A stretch of 57,184 nt of DNA from Triparma columacea (Eukaryota > Sar > Bolidophyceae > Parmales > Triparmaceae): positions 9,948-67,131 of the forward strand of contig BRYA01000170.1 in assembly GCA_030267965.1 (NCBI GenBank), read 5' to 3'. The notes beneath the pieces are model-generated. The model did not search any database, was not told where the DNA came from, and saw nothing but the letters and a program-made list of their open reading frames with translations. Positions 22,263-33,014 of this stretch are shown here, piece after piece. The translations under genes and the position numbers were made by a program. Positions within the stretch are counted from its first letter, which is position 1; each line of letters begins with the position of its first letter.

Positions 22263-25200
22263 TTACGCCTCAGCGAGCTTGATGAACGTCTTGGCCATCT
22301 CGATTGCCTCATTCTTCTCAACAGCCGTCGCCTGATCAAGAGAGTACGTGATCTCTGACTCCCCGAGGTCTTGCAAAAATTGGACGATGCCCTTCTCCTC
22401 CTTTGCGTCTGGGTCCGAGTTGGTTGCGGTGGAGCCGCCACTTGTAGTATTCGTGCTCCCAAGTTTGAGAACCTCAGCCGCCGTCATGTCTTTCAACTCG
22501 GGAGTCAAAGAGACGGCCTTCGGAACTAGAGTAGAGAGAACGGAAACGATCGACACGATGTTGATTGTCGCGGGACCGATCATGAAGACCAGGTCTGGGT
22601 TATTGAGCGAGTTGAGAACAACAAAGATGGCAACGATGCCAATCAGGAAGGAGGTGTACAGGGACAAACCAATGTAGAAGCTCTCGTTCATGGCACCGCT
22701 GACGTTGCGGATCTTGTAAGCGAGGAAGCAACCGTAAAGGAGGACTCCAAACTGGATGATAACAAGGACCATAACCCACATCTCAAACTTGTCGCCAGCG
22801 CTGCAAATTACCGTGTACTCCCAGCTTCCGCCCTCGAGAGGGGAAACAGTGGGGTAAATTGGGGCGATGATGATTAGGACAATGATGACAGCGAGCTCGG
22901 AGAACACGAGGGCGAAAATCTGCTTAATGAGATCGGTTGAAGTCACGCGGACCTTCTTGAGCTTCTTGTTGTTCATGAGCATGTTGATGCGGCTCGTCTT
23001 CTGGAACACGGATGCGTAAAGGATCATCAGACCCATCGCGGATATCGTGATGGAGGCGTTGCACGTGGCTGTCGCGGCAGGCTGGATGAGGAGGATGCTA
23101 CCGACTGCGGCGACGATGCCCCCGGCCGCACTGACCTGATGAAAGAGAGGCTGGGTGATCTTAACGACGGGGTACTTGCCGTTGGCAGAGTACCAGTAGA
23201 TGGAGTATGCGGATATAACAATGTTGACGATGGCAAAGACGAAGATCAGCCCCGAGGCGCCGAACTTCCACTCGGTACGCTCAACCTCGCAAGCCTCGCC
23301 CTTCCACATGGTGAAGCCTGCTCCGCACAGCCCCTCGCTGTCTCCGGCGTCGATGACAAGGTCGGAGGGGGCGTCCTTGAAGTCCGAGACGGCAACCTGA
23401 CGGCACTCGCACGTGTAAGTGGCGTTGTTGCAGTTGCCGAAGCCGGAGCACTTATCGGCGACGCAAAGGGCGTTGACACCAAGGTCCTGGACAAAATCGC
23501 CGCTGTACTCCGAACAAAACATCTCTGCCCCGGTCTCCATAGGGCAGGTGAGCTCCGTGAGGCCGCTCGACCTAAAGATACGGCACTTGGCCTTCTCTGG
23601 CGTGTCAGTCTCGGCGATGCCAGCCCAAATGTCCTTGTAGTTGTTCACCTCGCCGGTACAAGTGTCAGCACTCAAAATGGCATCGGCAGGAATCGTGTAA
23701 GGGCTGGTGGTCTTGAGATAGTTCTTCAAGCCCTCTTCGAGGGAGATACCATAGTCGTTGACGTTGGTGGTGGCCGTTTCGAGGATGTCGAAGCTGCGAT
23801 GAGAGCGACGCAGCGTGATGAGCATAATAATGAACCGATCGCAACACCTGTAAGTCCAATCTCACCCGTCGCCTCCAGCACGGATATAGTTGTTCGTTGC
23901 GGCCTTGTAATACGACTGGGGGACAAGCGCCGCCCACGAGCCGTCGCACTTTCCGGCCTCAGGGTTGGTGGAGGCGTCGAATGCCCTTGTCCACTCAGTG
24001 CACACTTCGACACCCAAGATCCTGTTGCCGTTCGCGTTAAGCGGGTTCCATGAAAAGCGAAGACCGGCGTAATTCAGGAACTTCCCCTCTCCATCGAATG
24101 GCAAATAGTCACTAACGGCATTCTCCATCATGGTCTTGATGTCAGCTCCCTTAATCTGGAACGTGGAGATAGTATTCTGGAAAGGGAAAACTCCAATGAG
24201 GTCTCCGTAAGCGACATCTCCGGCGGCAAAGTCGCCACGAATTGCCCCGCCGTTCATGAAGGCAAAAACACAGTCTTTGCATTCGTACATGAGAGCGTTG
24301 GTGGAGAAGCGGGCCATGGGGCAGTCGCTGTGCCTGCAGCCAAAGACGCTCCAGAAGGTACCTACGTCGTCATCAAGTGCCCCATCAGTTTGTCCCTGAG
24401 CGGGACAGCAATCGGAGTCTCCAGTAAGACAGCAGCCTCCGGTGCCGTACTTCCCGGTGTCGGGGTCCTTAGCACAGGTAGACTTGAAAGTGGATGTGAG
24501 GTCGGCAACTTTTTGGAAAGTAGAGCAATCCCCTGAGCTGCAGGTAACGCAGTGGTCCACATTATCTCCCCTGTTGCCGTCAACAAACTGTGTACTTTGT
24601 CCTTCGATCGTACCCTTGAAGGCCTCGACTTCAACGTAATCCTTCCTGACGAGATCCCAGACACTTCCACCATACGTGAAATCGCCAGTGTAGGGCTGGT
24701 AGTCAGATCCGTCGTGAGAGAGCTCCATCAGGTGAGAGTCAGAGGTGGCGGCGTCATAACTGGTGATCTGTGACGAGCGAAGCCAGTTGCAGAGGGGGTT
24801 GCGTTGGTGGGTTAGAATTGTGCGACGACCAAATGGTAGCAGGGGCGAAGGGGAGAGTGATGGGGGGGAGCACGCGGTTATAGTATTGTCGCGTGTACTT
24901 TCACTTCTTGACTAAGCTCACCTTTCCGTTGGCATCGAAGACCACATCAAGGCGTCCAATGAGGTTGCCGAAGTGGCCAGAAGAGACAATGTATGTGGGC
25001 TCGCCGTTGGTGGTGTCAGTAATGATCTTGGGGTAGGGCTTGGAAAGATCTCCAGCCTTGAAGACCTCGTGATTTCCTGCGAACGAGAGAAGCGAGTCGC
25101 GCAAATGGGTGGGAAGATTGGTGAGAAATGTGGCGGCGGTTTAGAGGGGGCGTGTCATGTACACGCTTGGGCATTACTGTGTGTGACGAGCATACTCTAT

Positions 25201-26336
25201 TTGAGGAGCAAAGCGAGGGCACAGAAGTGAAGTGACGATCTGCACCCCCCTTCATACATATTGGCAAGCCATAATATCTCTGTACACTCGTGCGTGTTTC
25301 CCCTCGCCATCGCTCGCGTTCCCACCTCCAATTATTACGTCAATTTCAGCACCCTCGGCAGACTCAGCGAGCTCCTCGTTTTGTGCATGGTTTAACGTTG
25401 ACGTGGCAATGATGATGTTAACGTCTGAATGGACTGACTTCATGGCAGCGATGGCAGCAGAGGCGGCCGTTTTGTAGTCAACGAGACTAACAGAGTCTCC
25501 GGGGGTAGCAATGTCGAAGATGTCGTTGGGAACGAAGCCAAGGACACCGATCTTGCGACCGTTCCTTACGATGACATCCCAGGCCTTAATGCACTGCGGA
25601 CCGTTCTGCTTTTTACAGTTAATGATGGCGTCTGCAGACATGTCCAGGTTGGTAATGGTGGTGACGATCGAGGGGTTCTGAACCTTGAGGAAGTCGAAGA
25701 GCTCAGTGGTTCCGGAGAAGAACTCGCACTGGCCCGCACCCATGACATCGTATCCGATGTTGTTGACATACTTGACGTCTGACTGTCCCTTGTACTTCTG
25801 ATACCAAAGGTTACCAAAGTAGTAGTTTCCAGCATCAAGAAGGACAACCTTGTCGGAGCCGATATCGCTGCGGACCTGCGAGGAGAGATGCGAGAAGTGC
25901 GAGGAGTAAGGGAGACGAGCAATGTTGGTTGCCTTCTTTTTGGGGGGGCGTAGCGACGATTGTCATTCACTCCACACACATACACACCTTTGCGACATAA
26001 TCAGTACGGGCAGCAATTCCTCCGGCACAGTTGGTGCCAGTTACAATGCTGGCATAAGGCTGATCAAGCTTTCCTGTCTTTGAAGTGGCGTTCAGAGTAC
26101 ATTCCCCATCCCAAGGGTGGATCGGCCTGCGATGCAAGCCAGGGAAGGGAGTCAGTCCGAGTTTACGTAGGTCGTCTATTCTTGCCTTGTTGCCACTCAT
26201 TTATCCCCAAAGAACTCACATTGCGCGGCCCCTAACATCATTCGTGTGAAGTAGGGTGAGACTGTAGCCTCCTACGGGAGCAGGAACGGTGCAGTTCTCA
26301 TGAACATAGCCCTGAAGTAAACACCAGCGAAGCAGC

Positions 26337-26367
<31 letters not shown>

Positions 26368-26587
26368 CCAACCAACAACAACGAGGGTTGGGCGGGGGGA
26401 GTGGAGGAGGGTCAATAATGAGGGCCAAGAAAGGCAAAGATATTGCAGTTCGATAAACTCCACAATACTAAGTTTTTCAACTCACCTGATCGCAGACGTC
26501 GACAGTCCCGTAGTCGAGAGTGGCGCACTGACTTGATACTTCTTTGAAGTAAAGCGCAACGAGGAGAAGGGACGGCAAAAGCTGCAT
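22263..26587 (-). CDS. Degenerate 5'-nucleotidase ectodomain fused to class C GPCR (7 exons, 1156 aa)
   Basis: Predicted cell-surface receptor. Exons: 26587-26486, 26311-26220, 26126-25988, 25875-25326, 25076-24922, 24767-23866, 23793-22263; all phases agree. Signal peptide 1-20. Residues 50-345 align with the UshA/CD73 metallophosphatase domain, but its metal and catalytic residues are mostly changed: TNDVR at 57-61 (His lost), AGN at 126-128 (Asp to Asn), GQCEFF at 159-164 for GNHEFD, STL for SHL near 270, GGNHE at 294-298 for GGHxH. Residues 347-650 match the 5'-nucleotidase C-terminal domain, with NGGAIR (518-523), VAYGDLIGVFPFQNTI, GLRF and AGGDGF kept, plus a Cys-rich insert (about 419-496). 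An EGF-like Cys cluster spans 757-813. Residues 824-1072 form a GABA-B/class C seven-helix domain with NGKYPVVKITQPLF, the conserved Cys pair (C891, C977) and AYKIRNV..NES. Cytoplasmic tail about 85 residues. It is most likely a nucleotide or nucleoside sensor; that role is inference. Confidence 0.9.
26335..26367. repeat. (CAA)n microsatellite
   Basis: About eleven CAA/ACA units in intron 1 of the nucleotidase-GPCR gene (TTG on the sense strand), close to the acceptor of exon 2. Confidence 0.9.
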
Positions 26588-27307
26588 CTCCCAACAGAAA
26601 AAACAGCTGTGGGGTTGGATCCTGCGAGCCAAATAAATAAATGAGGTTCCTTTGCCCTCTGCGCCCAGTTTTTCCTTCCTCTGCCTGCCCAGAGTCCGAG
26701 TCAAGGAGGTAAATTTGGGTATCCTGAAAAGCACATCTTGTACGATCTCATAGCGATCCAATCTCCCATATTCTCTCGTTCTTCCCTTCAGCTGTCGACG
26801 TGGCTAAACTCCGATCTCGACACAACTCTCTTCAGAGATAAAAAGAGAATTCTACCGAAGTCCCCTCAACTTTTAACCCCATTTTTTCTGCTCTATATAC
26901 AAGATAACGCATATCCTCACAGTTTAGGACAGCATTTTGAGGTCGTCTTTACACATTCAGGTTACTTTCTAATTCATTTCTAATATAATACCTCTGAACA
27001 GCTCAGAAGTCAGCAGAAGTCAGAAGACAAGGTGAGAGAAGGGTTAAGAAAATGTTACTGCAACGACGAGTTGGCCGTCCTCCGTTGACGAGGTGGTCCG
27101 CCAAAGATATGTGTGCAGTGTGTGTTTGAACTGCAACGGCATAACCTAAACAGAACGAAATGGGATTGATTTCCATCGTCCCACCAACCCAATTACCCAA
27201 ATCTCTCTAACCCCTCCGCCCCCCTTTCCCTCCATCTCGCCCCCGCCCACCCCTCAGTAGCACACCACCTCCCCCCCCTCCTCCCCCCACCCACCCCACT
27301 CCCCAAA
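26588..27307. other. Intergenic region between divergent genes
   Basis: 720 bp between the receptor start (minus) and the poly-Q gene start (plus). I see no convincing coding frame or RNA gene. The last 120 bp before 27308 is almost pure C with few T, like 5' UTR pyrimidine tracts elsewhere in the window. Confidence 0.6.
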
Positions 27308-29134
27308 ATGGACAACCTGTACCTTGACCCGAGCATCTACAGCCCTAACCATCTAAGCCCTAACCGTAAGACATCGCCATCGCATCAGTCAGAGGTACTA
27401 GAAGGTAAAGAATACCAAAGCGTATTCAACAACGACGTAGGAGTAGGTGTGGTATCCAACGTTCCCGTCCACAACCACCTTCTGGACTACGGAAACTTGC
27501 CGGGTATAACCCACCACACCATGTATTCCCCCGCGGAGATGCATGAGTATCGCAACGTACACGGGGGTGGTTTTGAGAGCAATGGAGTTTATAACAACGT
27601 TGACTTTGGGGTAACTGCAATGCGGCAGGCTTACTACACGCAGCAACAACAGCAACTGCAGTTGCAGATGGAAATGCAAATGCAGCAACAGCAGCAGCAA
27701 CAACAAGCACAACAACAGATGCCGTTACAAGCGCACTACCCTCAGATGGAATACAATTACAATGTGGAGGCCGCCAGCACAGGCTCCCCCTCAACCACAA
27801 GCACGAAGAAAACGAAAAGCTTGGGCAGCCCAAGAAACGGCGCCAAAAAGTTAAAGTCGTCCTCGTCTTCCAATTCGGAAAGCGGTGGCAGCGCCAAGAA
27901 CGTGAACTTCTTCCCCTTCGTGTCGGCGCCCAGCTCGCTAATGCCGCCCAAAAAGTCCCAGCTCGCCACCATGTACCCTATCCTTTCCAAGGTTCTGGCG
28001 TGCACGAATCCCTCGCTTTGCGTCAGGAGGAGTAACAAGACGGCGCTGGCGAAGGAGTGCATCTCGGCCATGCTTACGGTTAACGAGCAGAGAAAATGGC
28101 TGGTGGGGGAGCTCAAGAAGCTGGAGAACTACGATGACGAGCAGGGTGGGGAGAGGATGGGGTTGGAGGGGAATAAGATCAAGAAGGAGCTGGCGGACTT
28201 GAGAATGAAGGTGAAGGCGAAAGGGAAGAAAGTTAAGAAGGAGAAGAAGACGACGACGGGGCGGACGGGGAAAAATGGTGCACACATCGGGAGTCCAGGG
28301 GGGGGGATTAAAGTAGGGACGAAAGGGGGCGAGATAGGGAAGGGGGGCAAAGGAGGCGAGGGAAATCCGGGCAACCCAACAAAGAAATTTAGGGGGCGGC
28401 TTGGAATAAAGGCTAGGAAGTGGGCGGAGAGCATCCTCGACGCCGGGAACAAGATAAGCCTGGGGTTGGGGAAGAAAAAGAAGGAGGAGGTACTGAAGAA
28501 GAAGGCGTTGTCTTCATCGGCTTCGGTTGGAAAGGTGGGTGGGAAGGGGAAGAGGGCCTTGGGGGGGAAGGGGGGAGAGGGAGGGAAGGCTCAGAAAAGG
28601 TCCAGGAAGGAACCCGGCGGGGATAATGGGGGGATGAAACAGCCGCCCAGAAGCCTGCCAGCCAAGACACCGAGGAGCGGAGTGGCGTCGGGTAACCCGG
28701 TGGCTAAGCTGGCAGGGGACCAGGAAGGGGGGTGCAGAGGGCTCTGGGAGTACCTGGAGACGGCGGGGTACTTTCCGAAGGACGAGGTCCCAGTAAGATT
28801 AATGGGCGGAGGGGAGGAAGAGGAGGAGAGGAGGGTGGTCGAGGAGGAGGAGAGCAAGGGTCTGGGGAGGGTGCTGAACGAGGTTGAAGGGGGGGGGGTT
28901 AGAGAGGGGAGTATCTTGAATGAAATCAGGAGGCTCGAGGATTTGGAGGTCAGGACGGAGTTCTGGGATCGGTCTCCGTGGCAGCTCCCGGGAAAGGAGC
29001 ACGGGAGCAGGTGGGAAACTTACAGAAAGAGGGTGGAGAGGGAAGCGGAGAAGGAGAGAAAGGGGGGGAAGAAGGGGGGGAAGAAAATTCCGAGGAACCC
29101 GTGGGAGGACATGATGCAGAAAGAGGTGAAATGA
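27308..29134 (+). CDS. Poly-Q, Lys/Gly-rich hypothetical protein (608 aa)
   Basis: Family not recognised. The ATG at 27308 follows a long C-rich leader. Residues 1-110 are Asn/Tyr/His-rich; about 113-140 are Gln/Met-rich with runs of eight or more Gln (CAG/CAA mixed codons); about 165-200 are Ser/Lys-rich. A more ordered segment about 215-290 (PPKKSQLATMYPILSKVLAC, AKECISAMLTVNEQRKWLV, then GELKKLEN) looks helical and could be a conserved domain. The rest is Lys/Gly low complexity, with two short ordered islands (GLWEYLETAGYFPKDEVPVR and the Trp-containing EFWDRSPWQLPGKEHGSRW). The composition suits a nuclear regulator; this is inference. Single exon, ending 146 bp from the convergent PDH-E2 gene. 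Confidence 0.75.
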   Translation: MDNLYLDPSIYSPNHLSPNRKTSPSHQSEVLEGKEYQSVFNNDVGVGVVSNVPVHNHLLDYGNLPGITHHTMYSPAEMHEYRNVHGGGFESNGVYNNVDFGVTAMRQAYYTQQQQQLQLQMEMQMQQQQQQQQAQQQMPLQAHYPQMEYNYNVEAASTGSPSTTSTKKTKSLGSPRNGAKKLKSSSSSNSESGGSAKNVNFFPFVSAPSSLMPPKKSQLATMYPILSKVLACTNPSLCVRRSNKTALAKECISAMLTVNEQRKWLVGELKKLENYDDEQGGERMGLEGNKIKKELADLRMKVKAKGKKVKKEKKTTTGRTGKNGAHIGSPGGGIKVGTKGGEIGKGGKGGEGNPGNPTKKFRGRLGIKARKWAESILDAGNKISLGLGKKKKEEVLKKKALSSSASVGKVGGKGKRALGGKGGEGGKAQKRSRKEPGGDNGGMKQPPRSLPAKTPRSGVASGNPVAKLAGDQEGGCRGLWEYLETAGYFPKDEVPVRLMGGGEEEEERRVVEEEESKGLGRVLNEVEGGGVREGSILNEIRRLEDLEVRTEFWDRSPWQLPGKEHGSRWETYRKRVEREAEKERKGGKKGGKKIPRNPWEDMMQKEVK

Positions 29135-29280
29135 GGGGTGGATATAAGGCGAGGAAAAGAATTTCCATATTGTGATGATATATTGTGGCGTGTTTCTTTA
29201 AGTGAGTCCCTCAATCCCCCCCTCTCCTCCATATCTTCATTACCCCCTCCCTGTCTCTCCCCCCCCCCTCCTCAAACTCC

Positions 29281-31032
29281 TCAAAGCAGCATACTCTCAG
29301 GTTTTTCCATCCCCTCCTTGAACGCCTGCAGCCATTCCGCCCCCACCGCCCCGTCTACCACCCTGTGGTCGCAGCTCATCGTGACCTCCATGCTCTTCCC
29401 GTACAAGTACCCTCCCTCCCCGTCCGCCTTCACAACATCCTCGATGGCCCCAAGGGCTAGGAAGCAGCTCTGGGGTTCCACGATGACCGGCGCCGCTGCC
29501 TTGACCCCGTACATCCCCAGGTTCACCATGCTGAACGTCCCGATGTCCCCCGTCGGTTCCATTTGAGCAGTCTGCTCGCTGATCCCCCTTAGGCCGGCCT
29601 TGTTTACCCCCCTAACCACGGTCCTGTACGCCCCCTCCCCCGACCCGCAGTGAACGTTGACGTCGACGTCGTCGTAGATCCTAACCCCGCTACCGTCGGG
29701 TAGCCAGCTCCCGTTGACGCTTGGTACCTTGCCCATGGCCTTTCCTGCTGACATTAGTGCAAAGTCCATGACGGCGATGCCGCCGTCTTCCTCGCCGGAA
29801 AGCCCGGAGTTCATGCCGGAGCGGAGGTCGAGGCAGCGGGTTACGTCGACGGTTACGGTTAGGTAGTAGTGGGGCACGTTCCTCTTGCTCAAGACTGCGT
29901 CAGAGGCGTACTTCTGCCAGTCTCCGGAACCTGACACCACTGCAGAGGATGCAGGAGGTGTGGAAGCGCCTGAGGGGGGGGAGGGGAGGGAGGGGGGGTT
30001 AAGTGAATGTAGATGTGGGGTGGTGGGTGGTGGGTGGCGATGCTTTTCACTCTCTCTCTCTCTCTCTCTCTCTTGTGTAGAGTGTGCTTCCCTCCGCCTT
30101 GCTCACCTGGCACGTATTCGCGAACATCGTCTGCGATGATGCGCCCGTTAGGTCCCGTCGGCGTGACGAGCGAAAGAGGCACGCCCGCGTCCAAGGCCAG
30201 CTTTTTGGCGAGCGGGGACGCCACGATGCGACCTCCGGTTGGGGTGGGGGCGGGAGAGGGGGCAGAGGAGGGGGAGGCGGGGGGGGGAGGAGGGGGGGGG
30301 GTAGCCGCGGGAGGAGGAGGAGGGCTGGCAGCAGCAGCAGCAGCAGGGGCGGCCTCCGCTTCGTATGAATCGAAGGCAGATACATCTCCGGTCTCCTCAA
30401 CGGTGATCATAATTGGAGCACCAACAGCAACCTCTACACCCTCTCCTACGAGCAACTTGGCACATATACCATCGTCCTCGGTAACAAAGTCTGGGGAGTG
30501 GGGGGGGGGGAGGGNNNNNNNNNNNNNNNNNNNNNNNNNNNNGTGTGGTGTGCTGCCTGGATGCACTGCCAGTTGCGCTGCCGGATGCGTTGTCTGGATG
30601 TGTTTGTCTGGATGCTCTGCCTCCATCGCCTTATCCCTGCTGCCATCATCGCTTGATTTGGCACTGCCTTCGTCCCTGCCTCCTTCCTGGTCTATTCCTT
30701 CAACCCTTCTGTTTGTTCACTCTCTCACCTATCGAAGCCTTATCTGTCTCAATCTCAGCCAGTACATCACCAGCACTAAACTCATCACCCGGTCCAACCT
30801 TCCACGAAGATAGCGTGCCACTCTCCATTGTAGGGGACACTAAAGTGTTTGAAGGGTGAGAATTTGGGAAGGAAAGAGGAGCGGCTGACGGGGGTGAAGT
30901 CATGGATATCTACTCACGTGCGGGCATACCGACTATCTCATGGTCAGGAAGTGAAGAGAAGAAACGAGAGGATAGAGCAGGGGTATTCATGCGAAAGGCA
31001 AGCCTTCGCAGGGCGAGAGATCGAGCAAGCAT
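29281..31032 (-). CDS. Dihydrolipoamide acetyltransferase, E2 of mitochondrial PDH (4 exons, 432 aa)
   Basis: E2 core of the pyruvate dehydrogenase complex, transferring acetyl groups from lipoamide to CoA. Exons: 31032-30918, 30839-30729, 30490-30107, 29969-29281. Presequence [14 protein letters not shown]; one lipoyl domain about 31-108, with MPALSPTMESG assembled across the first splice and the lipoylated Lys in ETDKAS (K72); an Ala/Pro linker; E1/E3-binding domain ([27 protein letters not shown]); then the acetyltransferase domain with VPHYYLTV and the active-site [14 protein letters not shown] (His and Asp three residues apart). The 28-base gap lies in intron 2 and costs no coding sequence if the join is right. 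The start of the catalytic domain is shorter than usual and lacks the IRxxIAxRL stretch. A 2-oxoglutarate-type E2 is less likely given the PDH-like lipoyl and active-site motifs. Confidence 0.93.
30515..30542. other. Assembly gap (28 N)
   Basis: A run of N preceded by a G-homopolymer (30500-30514), in intron 2 of the PDH-E2 gene. Just beyond it (30548-30625) are four or five degenerate copies of a TGCCTGGATGC-like unit, so an unresolved tandem repeat is the likely cause. Confidence 0.95.
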
Positions 31033-31849
31033 GGCAAAACCTTTTTTTGGGGCAGGCAGAGCAGGGGTGCTGGCTGGCATTGGTGGGATTCCTGGACAGG
31101 TTTATGCCTATCTTTGAGGCTCTCTGAGGCTCGGGAATGTTTTTAATTTCTCAATGCCAAGTCTGTGAGCATTTGTTGTGCTGCGCACGTGTAGTTATAC
31201 GCGCTGCTATGATGCTAGGGGCATTCATAAAATAAATTCGTGACTGAAAGACGTTCATAGTATCATAAAATCGCAGGTACCAGAACGTAAAGGGTGCGCA
31301 CGGTATTCATTGACGCCGAGATGTCAATATTACACCGCTGCAGTGCCGTTAAGAGGGGGGAGCAGTTGAGGGGAAAATGAAGCTTGTTGGTGTCCTGGTA
31401 TTTTTCTATTTTTCTTCAATTCCCAAAAAATCATTCATTAAGAACATCAAACGCCCTAAATTCTCATCTAACGCGTATTGAAGTACATATAAACACTGGA
31501 CACTTACATAATCTTCCCGACTTTCCATCTCACTGACTCCTTCACAAAGCCGTTACTTCTTCCAATTTCCTTCATCATCCAATTTCACAACTTCTAGTAC
31601 GTTATTACCCCTTTATTTACTCGTTTTATGATGTTAAACTGTATTATAATTCTCTCGATTACACTTTCTCTCCCTATGTTGCCATATCACCTAACCCTCC
31701 CACCCCTCCCACCGACCCTTTACCCTACCCTCCCCATCTCTCCCCTTTAGTCTCATTTTTAGTCTCATTTTACCGTCCCATTTTACCTCACTCCTCCATC
31801 TTCCGTCTAATCTACCGTCTCATCCACATTTACCGTCCCTATCATAATA
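31033..31849. other. Intergenic region
   Basis: About 800 bp between the divergent PDH-E2 gene and the gene at 31850. No coding frame, RNA gene or repeat is apparent. The final 200 bp is C/T-rich with repeated TCTCATTTTACCGTC-like words (31740-31845), probably promoter and leader of the downstream gene. Confidence 0.55.
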
Positions 31850-32836
31850 ATGCCAGCCTCTCCTATCCCCCTCGCCCCTCCTTCCCTCTCCGACCCCATG
31901 TTCACCTATTCCGCTCCCACCCACTGGGTGGACATAAAGGCTCTGATCTCCCTCCCCCAGACTGACTGCATCAGCGGTGGTGCTGAGGATCTCGATAGGT
32001 GGTGGGGTGAGGTTCACAGCGAACACTTCAAGGTTAAGAAGAAGCCTAGCGAGGGTAGGAAGAGCAGGGGTAAGAGCCTAGGGAAGTCCCAGGCCTTGAG
32101 GGTGGCAGTTGGGGGGGGGGGAGGAGGAGGGGGGGCGCAGCAGGGGGAGGAGGAGGATAAGGATAAGGAGGAACTTGCTCGGAGGGAGATGAAGTTAGCC
32201 AAGGAGAACTTGGAGAACGCCAAGAGGGTCAAGGAGGATGAGGAAAGGCCGACCAAGAAGGCGCCGTCTAAGGTTGCCAAGAGAGAGGTCCGTGCCGTCA
32301 AGAGGGATGCCTGCCCAGGAAAGGTAGTCGCACAGGCAGCCCAAGACATCAAGGTAACCACAGTCGTTCCAGCTTCAGGGGGATGCAGACCTACACAGAA
32401 GGAAGAGGTAAAGGGGACGAAGAAGAAAAAGAAGAGGAAACTTACCGAGGCGGAGGAGGAGGAGGAACTAAAGAAGATGCTCGCGGCTCACAACGAGAAG
32501 GCCAAAGCCGAGAGGAAGGCGAAGGGGAAGGCCAAGGGTTCTGGTTCGGGGGCGCAGCAGAAGAGGGGGGTTAAAGACGAGGGGGGTCGTAGGGAGAGCA
32601 AGAGAGGAAAAGTCGTAGTCGACAGGGAGGCGTCAGAATTCGAGGACCTCGCGGCGCTACTTAGGAGCCACAACGAGCAGGTTAAAAGCGTTAGAAGGAC
32701 AACGACGAGAAGTAGGGGACAACCGGGGGTTAAATTGGTTAAGGAATGGGAGGAGAGGACTGGGAGGAACTTTGCAGGACTTGGGAAAGAGGAAAGGGAA
32801 AAGGTAGAAAGGGAAATCAAGGCGGCTGGAAAGTAG
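31850..32836 (+). CDS. Highly charged Lys/Glu-rich protein (328 aa)
   Basis: Not assigned to a named family. The N-terminus (1-55) looks folded (PMFTYSAPTHWVDIKAL, then DLDRWWGEVH). The middle is Lys/Glu/Gly low complexity with a run of eight Gly near 88-96. Two related short motifs, LKKMLAAHNEKAK (about 209-221) and LAALLRSHNEQVK (about 268-280), share the pattern LxxHNxxxK; the second is followed by VKEWEERTGRNFAGLGKEER. I recall similar HN..K plus WE..TG..Y..L...ER modules in other protist proteins, but this is memory without a search. Single exon; intergenic AT-rich tail follows. Confidence 0.7.
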   Translation: MPASPIPLAPPSLSDPMFTYSAPTHWVDIKALISLPQTDCISGGAEDLDRWWGEVHSEHFKVKKKPSEGRKSRGKSLGKSQALRVAVGGGGGGGGAQQGEEEDKDKEELARREMKLAKENLENAKRVKEDEERPTKKAPSKVAKREVRAVKRDACPGKVVAQAAQDIKVTTVVPASGGCRPTQKEEVKGTKKKKKRKLTEAEEEEELKKMLAAHNEKAKAERKAKGKAKGSGSGAQQKRGVKDEGGRRESKRGKVVVDREASEFEDLAALLRSHNEQVKSVRRTTTRSRGQPGVKLVKEWEERTGRNFAGLGKEEREKVEREIKAAGK

Positions 32837-33014
32837 GGCGCGGGAGGAGGGGGGCAGTGTGGGGGGGGTAGGGAGGGGGGGGGATTGGGGGTGAGGTTTT
32901 TGAATTTTACAACAACAAAATAAACACAAATCTAAAAGAACCGTGTGTAAATTTCATGGATATTATCGTTCCCCCCCTCCCTCCCCCTCCCCCTACACAC
33001 ACACCCTCCCCCGT

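Noticed and set aside
23139..24053. 304-codon plus-strand frame
   Set aside because: Antisense of the receptor linker and seven-helix domain; the minus strand has clear class C GPCR and nucleotidase motifs.
25252..25325. Reading the nucleotidase metal motif as GGGNAS without splicing
   Set aside because: Exon 4 ends at 25326 with a GTGGG donor and joins exon 5 in phase, giving GGNHEVF; the unspliced reading runs into a stop.
30515..30542. Gap splitting the PDH-E2 gene into two genes or a broken gene
   Set aside because: The gap falls inside an intron; exons on each side join in phase to a complete lipoyl domain.
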